Below, piece after piece: positions 43,076 to 52,625 of a stretch of DNA of 64,000 bases. The DNA comes from Brotonthovivens ammoniilytica (lineage in GTDB: Bacteria > Bacillota > Clostridia > Lachnospirales > Lachnospiraceae), in NCBI RefSeq assembly GCF_025566885.1, contig NZ_JAOQJQ010000010.1:29221-93220 (forward strand), read 5' to 3'. A model generated the notes under the pieces. It did not search any database, was not told the origin of the DNA, and saw only the letters and a program-made list of their open reading frames with translations. The position numbers and the translations under genes were made by a program. The stretch's first letter is position 1, and each line of letters begins with the position of its first letter.

Positions 43076-43104
43076 TTGACAAACCAAATTTTATCAACTA
43101 TAAT
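43076..43104 (+). promoter_or_regulatory. tyrS promoter
   Basis: -35 TTGACA (43076-43081), 17-bp spacer, -10 TATAAT (43099-43104): an exact consensus promoter in front of the T-box leader. The rest of 42920-43075 holds only a weak hairpin (about 43011-43042). Confidence 0.85.
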
Positions 43105-43110
43105 ACGCCT

Positions 43111-43396
43111 ATCTGAAGAGAATAAAGTACAAGGCATTGATTGAAACAAGTATGTATCCGTGAAACAAACAGAAAGCTGCCGGCTGATGAGAGGCGCATG
43201 GGAAACTGATACAGAATACCTTCAGGAGCTTCGCACCGAACAATTTTTTAGTAGGCTGCGACGGAGCTGCATCCGTTAACATGCATAGGTATTGCAGGAT
43301 ACCTGACAAGGCCGTCAATGTGAGTTGCCGGCGAATTAAGGTGGTAACACGGGATTATGAACTCTCGTCCTTTTTGGGACAAGGGTTCTTTTTTAT
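43111..43396 (+). promoter_or_regulatory. T-box leader for tyrS
   Basis: Ends with AAGGTGGTAACACGGG (43339-43354) and a terminator stem around CTCGTCC/GGGAC-AAGGG followed by TTTTTT (to 43396). Tyrosine triplets TAC occur at 43210 and 43217 in the region where the specifier is expected. Uncharged tRNA-Tyr would allow read-through into tyrS. Confidence 0.9.
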
Positions 43397-43550
43397 ACAA
43401 TAGAAACCTTATTTCTTATTGTACAAAAAGGCTCCATAGGAGATGTTCACTTCCATGAAGATGAAAGGTGCCGCAGGCAGCCGCTCTACTGCCGGATATA
43501 CTAAAACATATTCTTTATTCTTTTACCAAAAATAGGAGGAGAAAAATAAC

Positions 43551-44774
43551 ATGACAGTTTATGAAGAATTAGTTGCCCGGGGACTTATTGCCCAGGTAAC
43601 AGACGAAGAAGAAATTAAAGAATTAATAAATACCGGAAAAGCTGTTTTTTATATCGGTTTTGACCCTACTGCAGACAGTCTCCATGTAGGACATTTTATG
43701 GCGCTGTGTCTGATGAAACGTCTTCAGATGGCTGGCAATAAGCCAATTGCACTAATCGGGGGCGGCACCGGTATGATCGGCGATCCATCCGGACGAAGCG
43801 ATATGCGTCAGATGATGACAGTAGAAACCATTCAGCACAACTGCGACTGCTTTAAAAAACAGATGGAACGCTTTATTGATTTTTCAAATGATAAAGCTAT
43901 GATGGTAAACAATGCTGACTGGCTCATGGACTTAAATTATATTGAAGTACTCCGCGAAGTGGGACCTCATTTTTCTGTAAATCGTATGCTGACCGCAGAA
44001 TGCTACAAACAGCGTATGGAAAAAGGATTAAGCTTCCTAGAGTTTAACTACATGATTATGCAGAGCTATGACTTTTATGCATTATATCAGAGATACGGCT
44101 GCAATATGCAGTTTGGCGGCGACGACCAGTGGTCAAACATGCTGGGCGGTACGGAACTGATCCGGCGAAAACTGGGTAAAGACGCATACGCCATGACAAT
44201 TACACTGCTTTTAAATTCCGAAGGAAAGAAAATGGGAAAAACCCAGTCCGGCGCTGTGTGGCTTGATCCGGAAAAAACTTCACCCTTTGACTTTTATCAG
44301 TACTGGAGAAATGTTGCAGACGCCGATGTATTAAAATGTCTGCGTATGCTGACATTCCTTCCTCTGGAGCAGATTGATGAAATGGATCACTGGGAAGGCA
44401 GTCAGTTAAACACAGCAAAAGAAATTCTGGCATTTGAGCTGACAAAACTGGTTCACGGCGAAGAAGAAGCTGCCAAAGCACAGGAAAACTCCCGGGCCTT
44501 ATTTACCGGCGGAAATGCAGAAAATATGCCAACTGCCGAAATTACAGAATCAGATTTAAGAGACGGAAAAATTGATATTATGGGTATCTTAGTGGCTTCA
44601 GAGCTTTGCACCAGCCGTTCTGAAGCACGACGGGCAGTACAGCAGGGCGGCGTTTCCGTAAACGGTGAAAAAGTAACAGACATCGCTGCCGCTTACACAC
44701 CGGAAGATATCAATAAAGAAGATTTCGTACTCCGCAGGGGAAAGAAAAAATATAAAAAAATAATTTTCAAATAA
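43551..44774 (+). CDS. tyrS: tyrosyl-tRNA synthetase
   Basis: A 407-residue class I synthetase. HIGH-like motif DSLHVGHFM near residue 43, the KMSKS equivalent KKMGKTQSG near residue 226, and a C-terminal S4 RNA-binding domain (SELCTSRSEARRAVQQGGVSVNG). AGGAGG ten bases before ATG 43551. T-box controlled. Confidence 0.96.
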   Translation: MTVYEELVARGLIAQVTDEEEIKELINTGKAVFYIGFDPTADSLHVGHFMALCLMKRLQMAGNKPIALIGGGTGMIGDPSGRSDMRQMMTVETIQHNCDCFKKQMERFIDFSNDKAMMVNNADWLMDLNYIEVLREVGPHFSVNRMLTAECYKQRMEKGLSFLEFNYMIMQSYDFYALYQRYGCNMQFGGDDQWSNMLGGTELIRRKLGKDAYAMTITLLLNSEGKKMGKTQSGAVWLDPEKTSPFDFYQYWRNVADADVLKCLRMLTFLPLEQIDEMDHWEGSQLNTAKEILAFELTKLVHGEEEAAKAQENSRALFTGGNAENMPTAEITESDLRDGKIDIMGILVASELCTSRSEARRAVQQGGVSVNGEKVTDIAAAYTPEDINKEDFVLRRGKKKYKKIIFK

Positions 44775-44782
44775 AATCTGTT

Positions 44783-44878
44783 CAAGTCTCGCTCTTGCGA
44801 GACTTGGTGCGCGATTAGGGTCAGCTTTGCTGACAACATTCCATTCCGAATCGCTGCACCTCCTGGCAGAGCGTATAT
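44783..44878. repeat. diverged relative of the structured repeat (copy C)
   Basis: Directly downstream of tyrS. Minus-strand reading gives the same plan as copies A and B: a stem (GCGATT/AATCGC with GGTGC/GCACC below) enclosing the conserved block GGAATGGA, then an apical hairpin GTCAGC-AAA-GCTGAC, and a following 10-bp perfect hairpin CAAGTCTCGC/GCGAGACTTG. Stem sequences differ from copy A while pairing is kept. The 10-bp hairpin may also serve tyrS, though no T run follows on the plus strand. Confidence 0.5.
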
Positions 44879-44892
44879 CAGCAGCCAACGTA

Positions 44893-44939
44893 AAAGATCC
44901 TCACTGATCAGACTTAATGTCCAACCGGTGAGGATCTTT
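44893..44939 (-). terminator. hairpin after the beta-propeller-like gene
   Basis: Perfect stem AAAGATCCTCAC/GTGAGGATCTTT, 34 bp beyond the minus-strand stop at 44974, with a short T run (TTTT) on the minus strand. Confidence 0.55.
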
Positions 44940-44973
44940 ACTAATGTACAATTCTTCTCCCTGACTTATTTTC

Positions 44974-46050
44974 TTAAACTCCGGAAGGCTCCAGAATATG
45001 TTCATATCCTTCTTCTATTCTTGGACCTGCAAATATATGCTCCCCGCTCTTTCTGTCAACCAGTTCTGCATCACCATATATTTCCTGATGACCTCCTGTG
45101 ATATATGTATCAGTCCATTCCTGAGGCGGATTGTACGAATCAGCAGTGCGGTCCAGGGTATTACGCTTCAGAGAATAAATATAATTTTCAAATACCGCAA
45201 TATCCTGTTCATGATTTATCACTGTAATCAGGATCTCATCTTTATGAATCAGCACCTGATATTGTTCCCGGTATGTTCCTGTGATTTCAGAAAGACTGCA
45301 TACCTTACGTTCCCCTGAACGTTCAAAATCCTCACTGATATAAATATCTCCATCACTGTAGTATACAGGGAATTTGTTCTCTATAAAACCATATAACGTA
45401 TCTTCTTCCTGTGCATCCGAATCCTGCCATTTATATTCTGTTACATTCCCGTTTTCGGGATTCCAGGTTCTAAATACCTTGCCTTCTTCTACCAGAAATC
45501 CAACACTGCCATTATATGCAAAAAGTTCTTCATATCCTTTATCCATATCCGTTTTCAGAACTTTTTGCTCCTTTGTTCCATCAAGACAGTAAGCCTTTAC
45601 AATAAAATCTTTCTCATATTCCGTCCAGTACATCCAGTCACCAATGATCAGAAGTCTGTCCACAGAAGAATTTTCCATATCAGAAAATACTTCCTCCTGT
45701 CCGCTGTTCTTTAAAATCCGGCTGATTTTGTGGTCCGTATTAATAAAGTAGATATCATCCTGATACAAATTAACCCATCCTGCATAATTGGGGGAAAGAA
45801 GAGTTATACTTTGATCTGTCTTAACACGACTCATATCCATGCAGTACAATCCCCGATACTCTTTATATTCTTTTCCATCCACCACATCAGAAAAATAAAG
45901 CTGATTACCATTCCAGGTATACCACTGACTGCTGTATGATCTGCCCAGCCCTTCATATGGTTCCATATGATTTGTTTTAGAACATATGATTAATAACGCC
46001 AGCACCACTAAAATTATAAATACCACTGCACCTTGCATCAGTCTCTTCAT
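44974..46050 (-). CDS. membrane-anchored hypothetical protein, DUF5050/beta-propeller-like
   Basis: A 358-residue protein with an N-terminal membrane helix (about 7-24) and an extracellular part. It contains repeated Tyr/Trp-centred strands such as YTWNGNQLYFSD, NLYQDDIYFINTD, IIGDWMYWTEY and YSDGDIYISED. These repeats match DUF5050-like beta-propeller domains of surface proteins in Clostridia. No catalytic motif is visible. A Cys near residue 23 (LLIICSK) might act as a lipobox, but the spacing is poor. Monocistronic. Confidence 0.65.
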   Translation of the reverse strand: MKRLMQGAVVFIILVVLALLIICSKTNHMEPYEGLGRSYSSQWYTWNGNQLYFSDVVDGKEYKEYRGLYCMDMSRVKTDQSITLLSPNYAGWVNLYQDDIYFINTDHKISRILKNSGQEEVFSDMENSSVDRLLIIGDWMYWTEYEKDFIVKAYCLDGTKEQKVLKTDMDKGYEELFAYNGSVGFLVEEGKVFRTWNPENGNVTEYKWQDSDAQEEDTLYGFIENKFPVYYSDGDIYISEDFERSGERKVCSLSEITGTYREQYQVLIHKDEILITVINHEQDIAVFENYIYSLKRNTLDRTADSYNPPQEWTDTYITGGHQEIYGDAELVDRKSGEHIFAGPRIEEGYEHILEPSGV

Positions 46051-46267
46051 ATAGACCTCCCTATAAATTAAAATGTTGTTGATTTAAAACGTTACAGCCG
46101 CATTTTACAGGACCTGCCTTTGAAAATGATAAACTAATTATCAGGATTCCTTTGTTAATATTTTAGGGGAACAAAAAATATTTATCAATGCATATTCTAT
46201 ATTCCTAAATATATATTAAGAAATGGGAACCTTTATTGAATATAAAACTAAGCTAAACGCAATACCC

Positions 46268-46325
46268 AAAAAAGAGTTATTGCATCATAGACCAGCCACA
46301 ATCTATTACACAATAACTCTTTTTA
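46268..46325 (-). terminator. terminator of the tubulin-like operon
   Basis: Perfect stem AAAAGAGTTATTG/CAATAACTCTTTT with a T run on both strands, about 42 bp past the last stop of the operon. The rest of 46051-46366 shows no gene. Confidence 0.75.
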
Positions 46326-46366
46326 ATTTGGATTATTTTATGTTCTGTTATACTTTTCCGCTATAA

Positions 46367-47224
46367 CTATAACGGCGCCTTACTATTACAAAACGGTGTT
46401 TCTGCACCGATTTCTGTACCGTAAGTTAAAGGATAGCGCATCCGGTATTTAATAAAACCTCTGCCATACTCATCATCCCGATGCAGAGTGATAATCTCCT
46501 GACGTTTTGCGTATGCGATCTCATTAATATAAAGCAAATACTGAATTTCCACCCATTTCGCCATTCCTTCATATATTTCCAGCTGATTTCTGGCTCCATA
46601 CTGTCTGACAAGCAGCTTATCATTCCAGTTTACATACTGCCAGATATGAGTCAGCTCATGGGCCATTGTGGCCACTGCGGCAATTTTAGGGGAACCATTT
46701 TCAATATACAATGAAAAACCGTTTTTATCTCTTCTTGCAAATCCAAGCACTCTTGGATCAAATCCCGGAGACGGCACCAGCCTCATTCCTGTCATTTTAG
46801 CTATTTTACTTGCATTTACCATTCGAACAGTCACAGGTATATTCAGATTGATACCAAAAAACGCTTCCATATTCTGATGCACTTTTTTGTACAGGGCAAC
46901 AAACTGTTCCTGAGTCCGAAGCGCAGAAGAAGCGCATTGCAGACATCTTTCCAGTCCACTGTCCAGCACCTCATATTCCACACCGGTAATAACAGCCGCA
47001 CAGAAATCACAGTAATGAACCCCTTCTCTATCTGGAAGATAATTATCTTCTATATGCAGAGCATTTTCCTCGCTTTTTCTGGCCTGTTCCAGTGGATTAG
47101 AGCCAAGACCAAAACCATCCAGATAAGCAATTGTGCCGCCTACATCAATAGAAGATGGTTCCTGTACGCCTCCAAAAAACAGAAAATTGTGTTTCTGATA
47201 TGGTGTTTTATTCTCTTCCATCAT
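46367..47224 (-). CDS. DA1-like zinc metallopeptidase with LIM-like zinc ribbon
   Basis: A 285-residue cytoplasmic protein. A LIM-like ribbon is formed by Cys72/75 (YCDFC) and Cys94/97 (RCLQC). A zincin domain follows: HELTH at 189-193 and a downstream Glu in EGMAKWVE (219-226). This order of LIM-like ribbon then HExxH domain is that of DA1-type peptidases, known best from plants and found in bacteria with unknown targets. GGAAGG six bases upstream supports ATG 47224; the frame opens earlier at a GTG. It overlaps the end of the preceding gene by 17 bp and is the last gene of the tubulin-like operon. Confidence 0.75.
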   Translation of the reverse strand: MMEENKTPYQKHNFLFFGGVQEPSSIDVGGTIAYLDGFGLGSNPLEQARKSEENALHIEDNYLPDREGVHYCDFCAAVITGVEYEVLDSGLERCLQCASSALRTQEQFVALYKKVHQNMEAFFGINLNIPVTVRMVNASKIAKMTGMRLVPSPGFDPRVLGFARRDKNGFSLYIENGSPKIAAVATMAHELTHIWQYVNWNDKLLVRQYGARNQLEIYEGMAKWVEIQYLLYINEIAYAKRQEIITLHRDDEYGRGFIKYRMRYPLTYGTEIGAETPFCNSKAPL

Positions 47225-50200
47225 CTTCACCTTCCTTTTCTGCCTGTGGATCTGTTATCTGAGTAACTTCCTGATCCTGTATCAGCTCCTGCTCTTCTAC
47301 AACAGATTCTTCTTCTGGCTCTTGTCTCATTTTTTCATGATCTCTTTCTGAATCTGTTTCTTCCGGACTATCCTCCTGGTTCGATTCCTCTGCTCCGGTC
47401 TCACCCTCTGAGTTTGACTCCTCTGCATCAGTCTCATCTTCCGGTTTTAATTCCTCTGCTTCGGTCTCATTTTCCGGATTTGATTCTTCCGTTCCAGCCT
47501 CAGTCTCCTGTTCAGCTTCTTCTGTTATCTCCGGTTCTTCCTTTTCTGTTTCCGCCTCTTCATCTTTCTTTCTATCCTTCTTTGAAGGTTCCAACGCTTC
47601 AGGAACAATTGATTTTTTACGGAAACGTTTAAAGAACAGCTTCACTTTCTCCCAGAACGTATATTTTCTCTGATCTTCAAATACAATCTCAGGCTGTATT
47701 TTCTGAGAAACTTCCTGTTCAGGTACTTCATTCATTTTTCCCCTATGCCAGGTTAGATATTCCATGACAAATTCCAGATAACGTTTGATATTTCGTTCTA
47801 TAGATACCAGCAATCCAAGATCTATTTCACTGTCTTCTATAAAGTAAATAAAATCATCTTCTACATCCGATTCCAGATGGCTTAATAATCCTGAAAGCTT
47901 TTCATCCTCTTCTTCCCAGTAGGTAGACATCACATGAATATACGGATAGGTATCCGGATAAATTGAACGAAACATTTCTGATAATACAGTACAAATGGTA
48001 TTTCTTATTTTTCCGGAAGAGCCCGGAAGCTGAATTTTTAAAATACTCTTATTATGATATCTGCGCACCGGTATCCCATTGATGCTTACAAACTCTGCAT
48101 GTTCCAGATTATCACAGGCATTCATCTGATAATATCCATGTGTCCGAATCTCAATATCGCTGTACCCCTGTATAATACGGATACTATTAATGGATTTTTC
48201 TGTTCCCATTTTTTCATCCGGTATATAATTGGAAAGCCGTACACTCCGTTTCTGACGGTAGTAAATACGATTCACTATATGATCAGCAGCTCTTCGCACC
48301 ACAACGCCGTTTTGTCCCGTAATATTCATAACCTCATAATACTTGCCTGCATATGAGAAAAACTGTCCCGGAAGAAGAACCTGAAATACATGCCCGTATA
48401 ATTTAGAAGCGATATAATGCTTATGTCCCTCTTCATCCTCAGCAACATAATAAGCATTTTTCAATCCCTGCATATATGTCTGCATAGCCTCGCTTCTTCC
48501 CAGAGTATAATATTTCATATTGACTGTCCTTAAGTGATCATCCGACAGCTCTTCTTTATACAGTACCTTCAAAGCCAGAACCTCTTCTGAACAGTGTTTA
48601 TGGAACAAATCCTGCAGGGTACTGTACACATCAGATGACTCAATGCCAGCCAGACGCAGTTCTGTTACAATATCCCGCTCTTTTACAGCCTCTTCTGACA
48701 TCAGCATCAGCAGACGAAGCAGCACGTTTCGCTCTGTTCTTGCATAATCAGGAACAATGGAAGGAATTGCTTTCGCATCACTCTGAAAAGTTGATACATG
48801 ATCCAGCATGTAATCCCTTAAAAGATACTCTTCAGATATAATATTTATCACGCCTTCTTCTGCTGCCCTGGTTCCAAACAGACGCATGGCCTCAAACAGA
48901 TTTCGAAATTCATCTTCTACAATCAGAAATTTTGTTTTACTTCTGTCACACTGCCACAGATTCGGCTGAAATTCAAAATGTTCATAAATACTTTCCTGGC
49001 TCATGGGCAGCTGCGTATACTTACAGAAATTCTGATAATACTGACCCAGGAACCATTTCATATCACTAACCGGAAATTTTTCACTGCTTAACCAGGTTAC
49101 TTTTGAAACCTGACTGCGTATCGCTGCCGCGCCAATCTCCGAGCCAACTCCCAGATATCTGGAGATATTGGGCATAATTTTGTGATGCATATAAGGACCG
49201 TCAGCCTGCCAATAGATCTCTGATGTTCTTCCCAAAGCTGCTTCCGAAGCAGAAACTTCCGTGATACTTACTTTCAGCAGATGAGACAGTGCATCTACAA
49301 TACCATCACTGTTTCTGTCACAGGCACAATAAACTGCCGGTACTTTCCTGCCACAACGGTTCAGCAGCAGATGCAGTCCCAGCTGGCCTGACGCCATAAC
49401 CCGTGACGGTTCAATAAGAAACACCATACTGACCTGGGCCAGCTCTTTTTCCTGCTGCTTTTGCAAGGCCAGATTATGAATTTCTGAAAACTGCATAATA
49501 CCTACATCCCAGTTTTCAGAATCTTCATTTAATACTTCTGTTTTCCAGAAATTCGAAATATTAAAATATGTAAAAAAGCTCTCATCCAGCCACTGTTTTA
49601 AATCCCCTTCCAGGGCATCTCTGCCTGCCACAATCAAAATTTTTCTATGAGCCAGAAGATACCTGGTAAAAACAAAGATCAGGTAATCCGTCAAATCCCT
49701 GTAAAATGGATTATAAATTAATACACTTTTTCCTGCGCCAAGATCCAGACAGCTTTTCACATAATGCATATCAATATTTTTTCCCTGGAGCTTTAACTTC
49801 TGAAAATAATTTCCGGCATTCTTAAGATTTCTGTCTGTGGACTCCATCATTTCTTCCAGATTTCCAAAGGTAGACACTTCATTTTCTGAGTGGTCCACAT
49901 AGCGGTCATAAATGATTCTGTCTCCAAACAGATTTTTTAATACAGTACGCAAACCGCTGTAATTGTAAATCCGATAAGACTTCTCATCCTCTCCCAGAAT
50001 ATCTTCGATAAATTCTGTCTTGGTTACACCATTCAGATAAAAAGCAATCTCCCCGATAATCAGAATACCAAAAACCGGATAAAATGCATTACGAAATGCC
50101 AGTCCACTGGCACGTGACTGCATAATAATTACAAGAATACAGGAGATTGCAAGGGCCATATAAAAGAAAAAAGTAAAGTAGCTTCTTAAATCCCTCCATT

Positions 50201-50636
50201 TATTTCGGATAGCCCAGATACCTATTTCTTCCTCATACTGATAAAACGTACCACTGGTATTTTCCATCAGAGCGGTCCGGTTTCCCCATACGCTGTTAAG
50301 AATGGCCAAAAGGATTTTCTTCAAAATCAGATAGATAATCAACAGCAGATAATTGGTAAAGTAAAACATACCGCTTCCCAAATGAACACGGCTCAGCAAA
50401 TCCTTTACCGGTTCAAAAGGAATCACCGTAATCAGAAAATCCAGGAAATGTTCAAATCCCGTCTGAATCCACCCGAATGCTGCTGCCATAACGATACAGT
50501 ACACAGCTGCAATAACAGGCATTAAAAACTGCCTTCCTCTGTAAGGCCGCTTTAGATTTACCCTGACCAAAAGCAGACACAATAATACAAAAGGAATAAT
50601 TGCCAGAAGGTTTAGAAGAATTCTCAAAATCATCAT
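47208..50636 (-). CDS. large membrane protein with helicase-like core and acidic repeat tail
   Basis: A 1142-residue protein. Four to six N-terminal membrane helices occur in residues 5-215. A large cytoplasmic region follows, with LGAGKSVLIYNP near residue 302 (a P-loop-like stretch), ILIVAGRDALEG, FLIEPSRVM where a helicase DExx box would be, and a later YAGKYYEVMNITGQNGVVVRRA. Together these suggest a decayed superfamily-2 helicase-like core; this is a tentative reading. The C-terminal 120 residues are Glu-rich with about four 11-residue repeats. Start ATG 50636 overlaps the upstream stop by four bases. Confidence 0.6.
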   Translation of the reverse strand: MMILRILLNLLAIIPFVLLCLLLVRVNLKRPYRGRQFLMPVIAAVYCIVMAAAFGWIQTGFEHFLDFLITVIPFEPVKDLLSRVHLGSGMFYFTNYLLLIIYLILKKILLAILNSVWGNRTALMENTSGTFYQYEEEIGIWAIRNKWRDLRSYFTFFFYMALAISCILVIIMQSRASGLAFRNAFYPVFGILIIGEIAFYLNGVTKTEFIEDILGEDEKSYRIYNYSGLRTVLKNLFGDRIIYDRYVDHSENEVSTFGNLEEMMESTDRNLKNAGNYFQKLKLQGKNIDMHYVKSCLDLGAGKSVLIYNPFYRDLTDYLIFVFTRYLLAHRKILIVAGRDALEGDLKQWLDESFFTYFNISNFWKTEVLNEDSENWDVGIMQFSEIHNLALQKQQEKELAQVSMVFLIEPSRVMASGQLGLHLLLNRCGRKVPAVYCACDRNSDGIVDALSHLLKVSITEVSASEAALGRTSEIYWQADGPYMHHKIMPNISRYLGVGSEIGAAAIRSQVSKVTWLSSEKFPVSDMKWFLGQYYQNFCKYTQLPMSQESIYEHFEFQPNLWQCDRSKTKFLIVEDEFRNLFEAMRLFGTRAAEEGVINIISEEYLLRDYMLDHVSTFQSDAKAIPSIVPDYARTERNVLLRLLMLMSEEAVKERDIVTELRLAGIESSDVYSTLQDLFHKHCSEEVLALKVLYKEELSDDHLRTVNMKYYTLGRSEAMQTYMQGLKNAYYVAEDEEGHKHYIASKLYGHVFQVLLPGQFFSYAGKYYEVMNITGQNGVVVRRAADHIVNRIYYRQKRSVRLSNYIPDEKMGTEKSINSIRIIQGYSDIEIRTHGYYQMNACDNLEHAEFVSINGIPVRRYHNKSILKIQLPGSSGKIRNTICTVLSEMFRSIYPDTYPYIHVMSTYWEEEDEKLSGLLSHLESDVEDDFIYFIEDSEIDLGLLVSIERNIKRYLEFVMEYLTWHRGKMNEVPEQEVSQKIQPEIVFEDQRKYTFWEKVKLFFKRFRKKSIVPEALEPSKKDRKKDEEAETEKEEPEITEEAEQETEAGTEESNPENETEAEELKPEDETDAEESNSEGETGAEESNQEDSPEETDSERDHEKMRQEPEEESVVEEQELIQDQEVTQITDPQAEKEGEDDGRE
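47380..47503. repeat. 33-bp tandem repeats coding an acidic tail
   Basis: Inside the gene at 47208-50636, about four imperfect 33-bp units encode 11-residue repeats of the type EESNPENETEA, with variants LKPEDETDA, SNSEGETGA and SNQEDSPEE. Confidence 0.7.
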
Positions 50637-52600
50637 GCTTCCTCCCCTCCTCTTTCATAAATTTCCTCACGTACGATATGAAGTTTTGTAACAAACTCAT
50701 AGGGAGCCGTTAAAATATCGCCGCTTCCATTAATGGATATATTCTGTTCCACAGGATTTGTCTTCATATAATAGATCGGACACTCTGTGGGCATCATATC
50801 AAAATCATAATACTCCTCTGAGGCGGAAATAGGCTCTCTTTTTATCTTCAGATCATAAGCTGCACACCACATAGCCATCTGCTCTAAAGTCTCATTCATA
50901 GCGTATTTATGCATACGCAGCAGCGCCCGGTGGGATTTTACCGAATCCGAATTATCCTTTGTTCCCTGGATCACAGACTGAGCTTTCATATAAGTACAGA
51001 TCAAAGATAGATATTCTTCAAAGGTACTGGCAGCCCGGTTAATCCCCGCAACAATCCTCGAAGTCAGAAGATTAAAACTGTGTATGGCCTTTTTCACTCT
51101 GCTTCGAAACACAAACAGCACAAGAAATCCAACTGCCGCCAGACATGCTGCAGAAATAACCGCCAGCTGAAGGCTCTTTAAAAATGTAGGTATCCCATCT
51201 GAAGCAGCATGGATTAAATATGGAAGAAATCCGCAGAAAAACAGTATTGCTGCGGATAAGCCGGCAATAACTGTAACTTTTCTTGTCATGCGGCCTTCGA
51301 TTACCTCTTCCACATTTTTATTTACACTCTGCATCTCTTCTTCATAAGCATTCAGGTCCACAATACGCATGGTTTCCGCAGACATAATATCCTCTTCTAA
51401 CTGATAAACGGATTCCTGGAGCTCCTCAAGCTGTATCTGATCTAGCTCATATTCCAGATCATAGAAGCTGTCTTCTGCTTTTCTTGTGTATTCAGCGGCA
51501 CGGTCAATGGCCCGCCGGGGTTCTTTTACATAATTTGCAAGATACTTTTTTATATCCTTATATTCATTTTTCCAGAGCTCATCTTCACGTTGAGGACAGT
51601 CTTTAGCGAATCCTATCTCTCTTGTTTCTATATAAGCACTTTTTTCATCGTGATTTTCAAAAATAACCGGAACCGGCTGCAGCTGCAGGATTTCTTCATC
51701 CGGATCAATGTTCTGCTCCGGCAGTATTTTCAGCGCAGATTCTACTGTTTCCTTAGCCTGGCAGATACGGGAATAGTGATGCATAAACTCTTCCCGCATT
51801 TTTTCCTTATCAAACTCACAGGTAATCCGATACAGACGGTACGCCTGAATATTGCTGGCCGGAATCTTATTTCTGGCAAGAGTCAGCACCGTCATCCAAA
51901 ACTGAAACAATTCTTTACAATACAGTTCATTGTAGATATCTGATACGTCAAAACACATAAAACGGCAGACTTCCGGATAATTATTTCTAAGCCAGAATCT
52001 GGAGCTTTCTGTTTCTAACTTACTTGTCCAGATTTCCTTTAAATCCTTTTTATTCAGCTTCCTGCGTCTTCTGCGGATGGATATAATCCAAAGATCTTTT
52101 GGTTTCCACAATAATTCATTATATTTTTCTTTCAGAACTGCATGTTTTTTCTGCAGCTCTTTGGAATAATCCATGGTTTCATACTCCACCACATCCCTTT
52201 GATCACGCTCTTCTACTGGTTTCTCTACAATATCGTAAACCCCCAGATCCGGATATCCTGCCAGGTGATGGGTCAGTCTGATCAGTGGAATAGGGCTGTC
52301 TTCCACCAGAGGAACTTCACGTCCATAGTTGCACGCATAATCATACGGATTGTATTCGTCAAAGATCTCATTTCCATCGGCATCCTCAAAATGTCCGGGG
52401 TCATGGAGTATAATAGCTCTCCAGTTATGATCCCCATCTACAGCTTTTGAAAGGTCCGGCAGAGCCGTGTCCAAATCCGGACCTTCCTCATTCCAGTCGC
52501 AAAAGCTGATCTCTCCATCTTCCAGGAACGGTATATACAGATTTTTGTAATCACGAAACAATTGCGTCATTTTTTCATTGGCTATAATTACCGTATGCAA
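50633..52600 (-). CDS. membrane protein of the tubulin-like operon, unknown family
   Basis: A 655-residue protein I do not recognise. A cytoplasmic N-terminal part (1-360) is rich in charged residues, followed by a probable coiled coil (about 370-430, with YDLEYELDQIQLEELQESVY). Two close membrane helices (about 440-505, AGLSAAILFFCGFLPYLIHA and VISAACLAAVGFLVLFVF) precede a cytoplasmic C-terminal 150 residues. The start appears to be TTG at 52598-52600, eight bases after AGGTGG; the next ATG is ten codons in. It is coupled to the following gene by a four-base overlap. Confidence 0.7.
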   Translation of the reverse strand: MHTVIIANEKMTQLFRDYKNLYIPFLEDGEISFCDWNEEGPDLDTALPDLSKAVDGDHNWRAIILHDPGHFEDADGNEIFDEYNPYDYACNYGREVPLVEDSPIPLIRLTHHLAGYPDLGVYDIVEKPVEERDQRDVVEYETMDYSKELQKKHAVLKEKYNELLWKPKDLWIISIRRRRRKLNKKDLKEIWTSKLETESSRFWLRNNYPEVCRFMCFDVSDIYNELYCKELFQFWMTVLTLARNKIPASNIQAYRLYRITCEFDKEKMREEFMHHYSRICQAKETVESALKILPEQNIDPDEEILQLQPVPVIFENHDEKSAYIETREIGFAKDCPQREDELWKNEYKDIKKYLANYVKEPRRAIDRAAEYTRKAEDSFYDLEYELDQIQLEELQESVYQLEEDIMSAETMRIVDLNAYEEEMQSVNKNVEEVIEGRMTRKVTVIAGLSAAILFFCGFLPYLIHAASDGIPTFLKSLQLAVISAACLAAVGFLVLFVFRSRVKKAIHSFNLLTSRIVAGINRAASTFEEYLSLICTYMKAQSVIQGTKDNSDSVKSHRALLRMHKYAMNETLEQMAMWCAAYDLKIKREPISASEEYYDFDMMPTECPIYYMKTNPVEQNISINGSGDILTAPYEFVTKLHIVREEIYERGGEEA

Positions 52601-52625
52601 TTATTTCACCACCTTTACCTTCTTC

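Noticed and set aside
43400..43530. Hairpins between the tyrS T-box and the tyrS start
   Set aside because: A stem around TACAATA/TATTGTA is visible, but it matches neither the repeat family nor a terminator.
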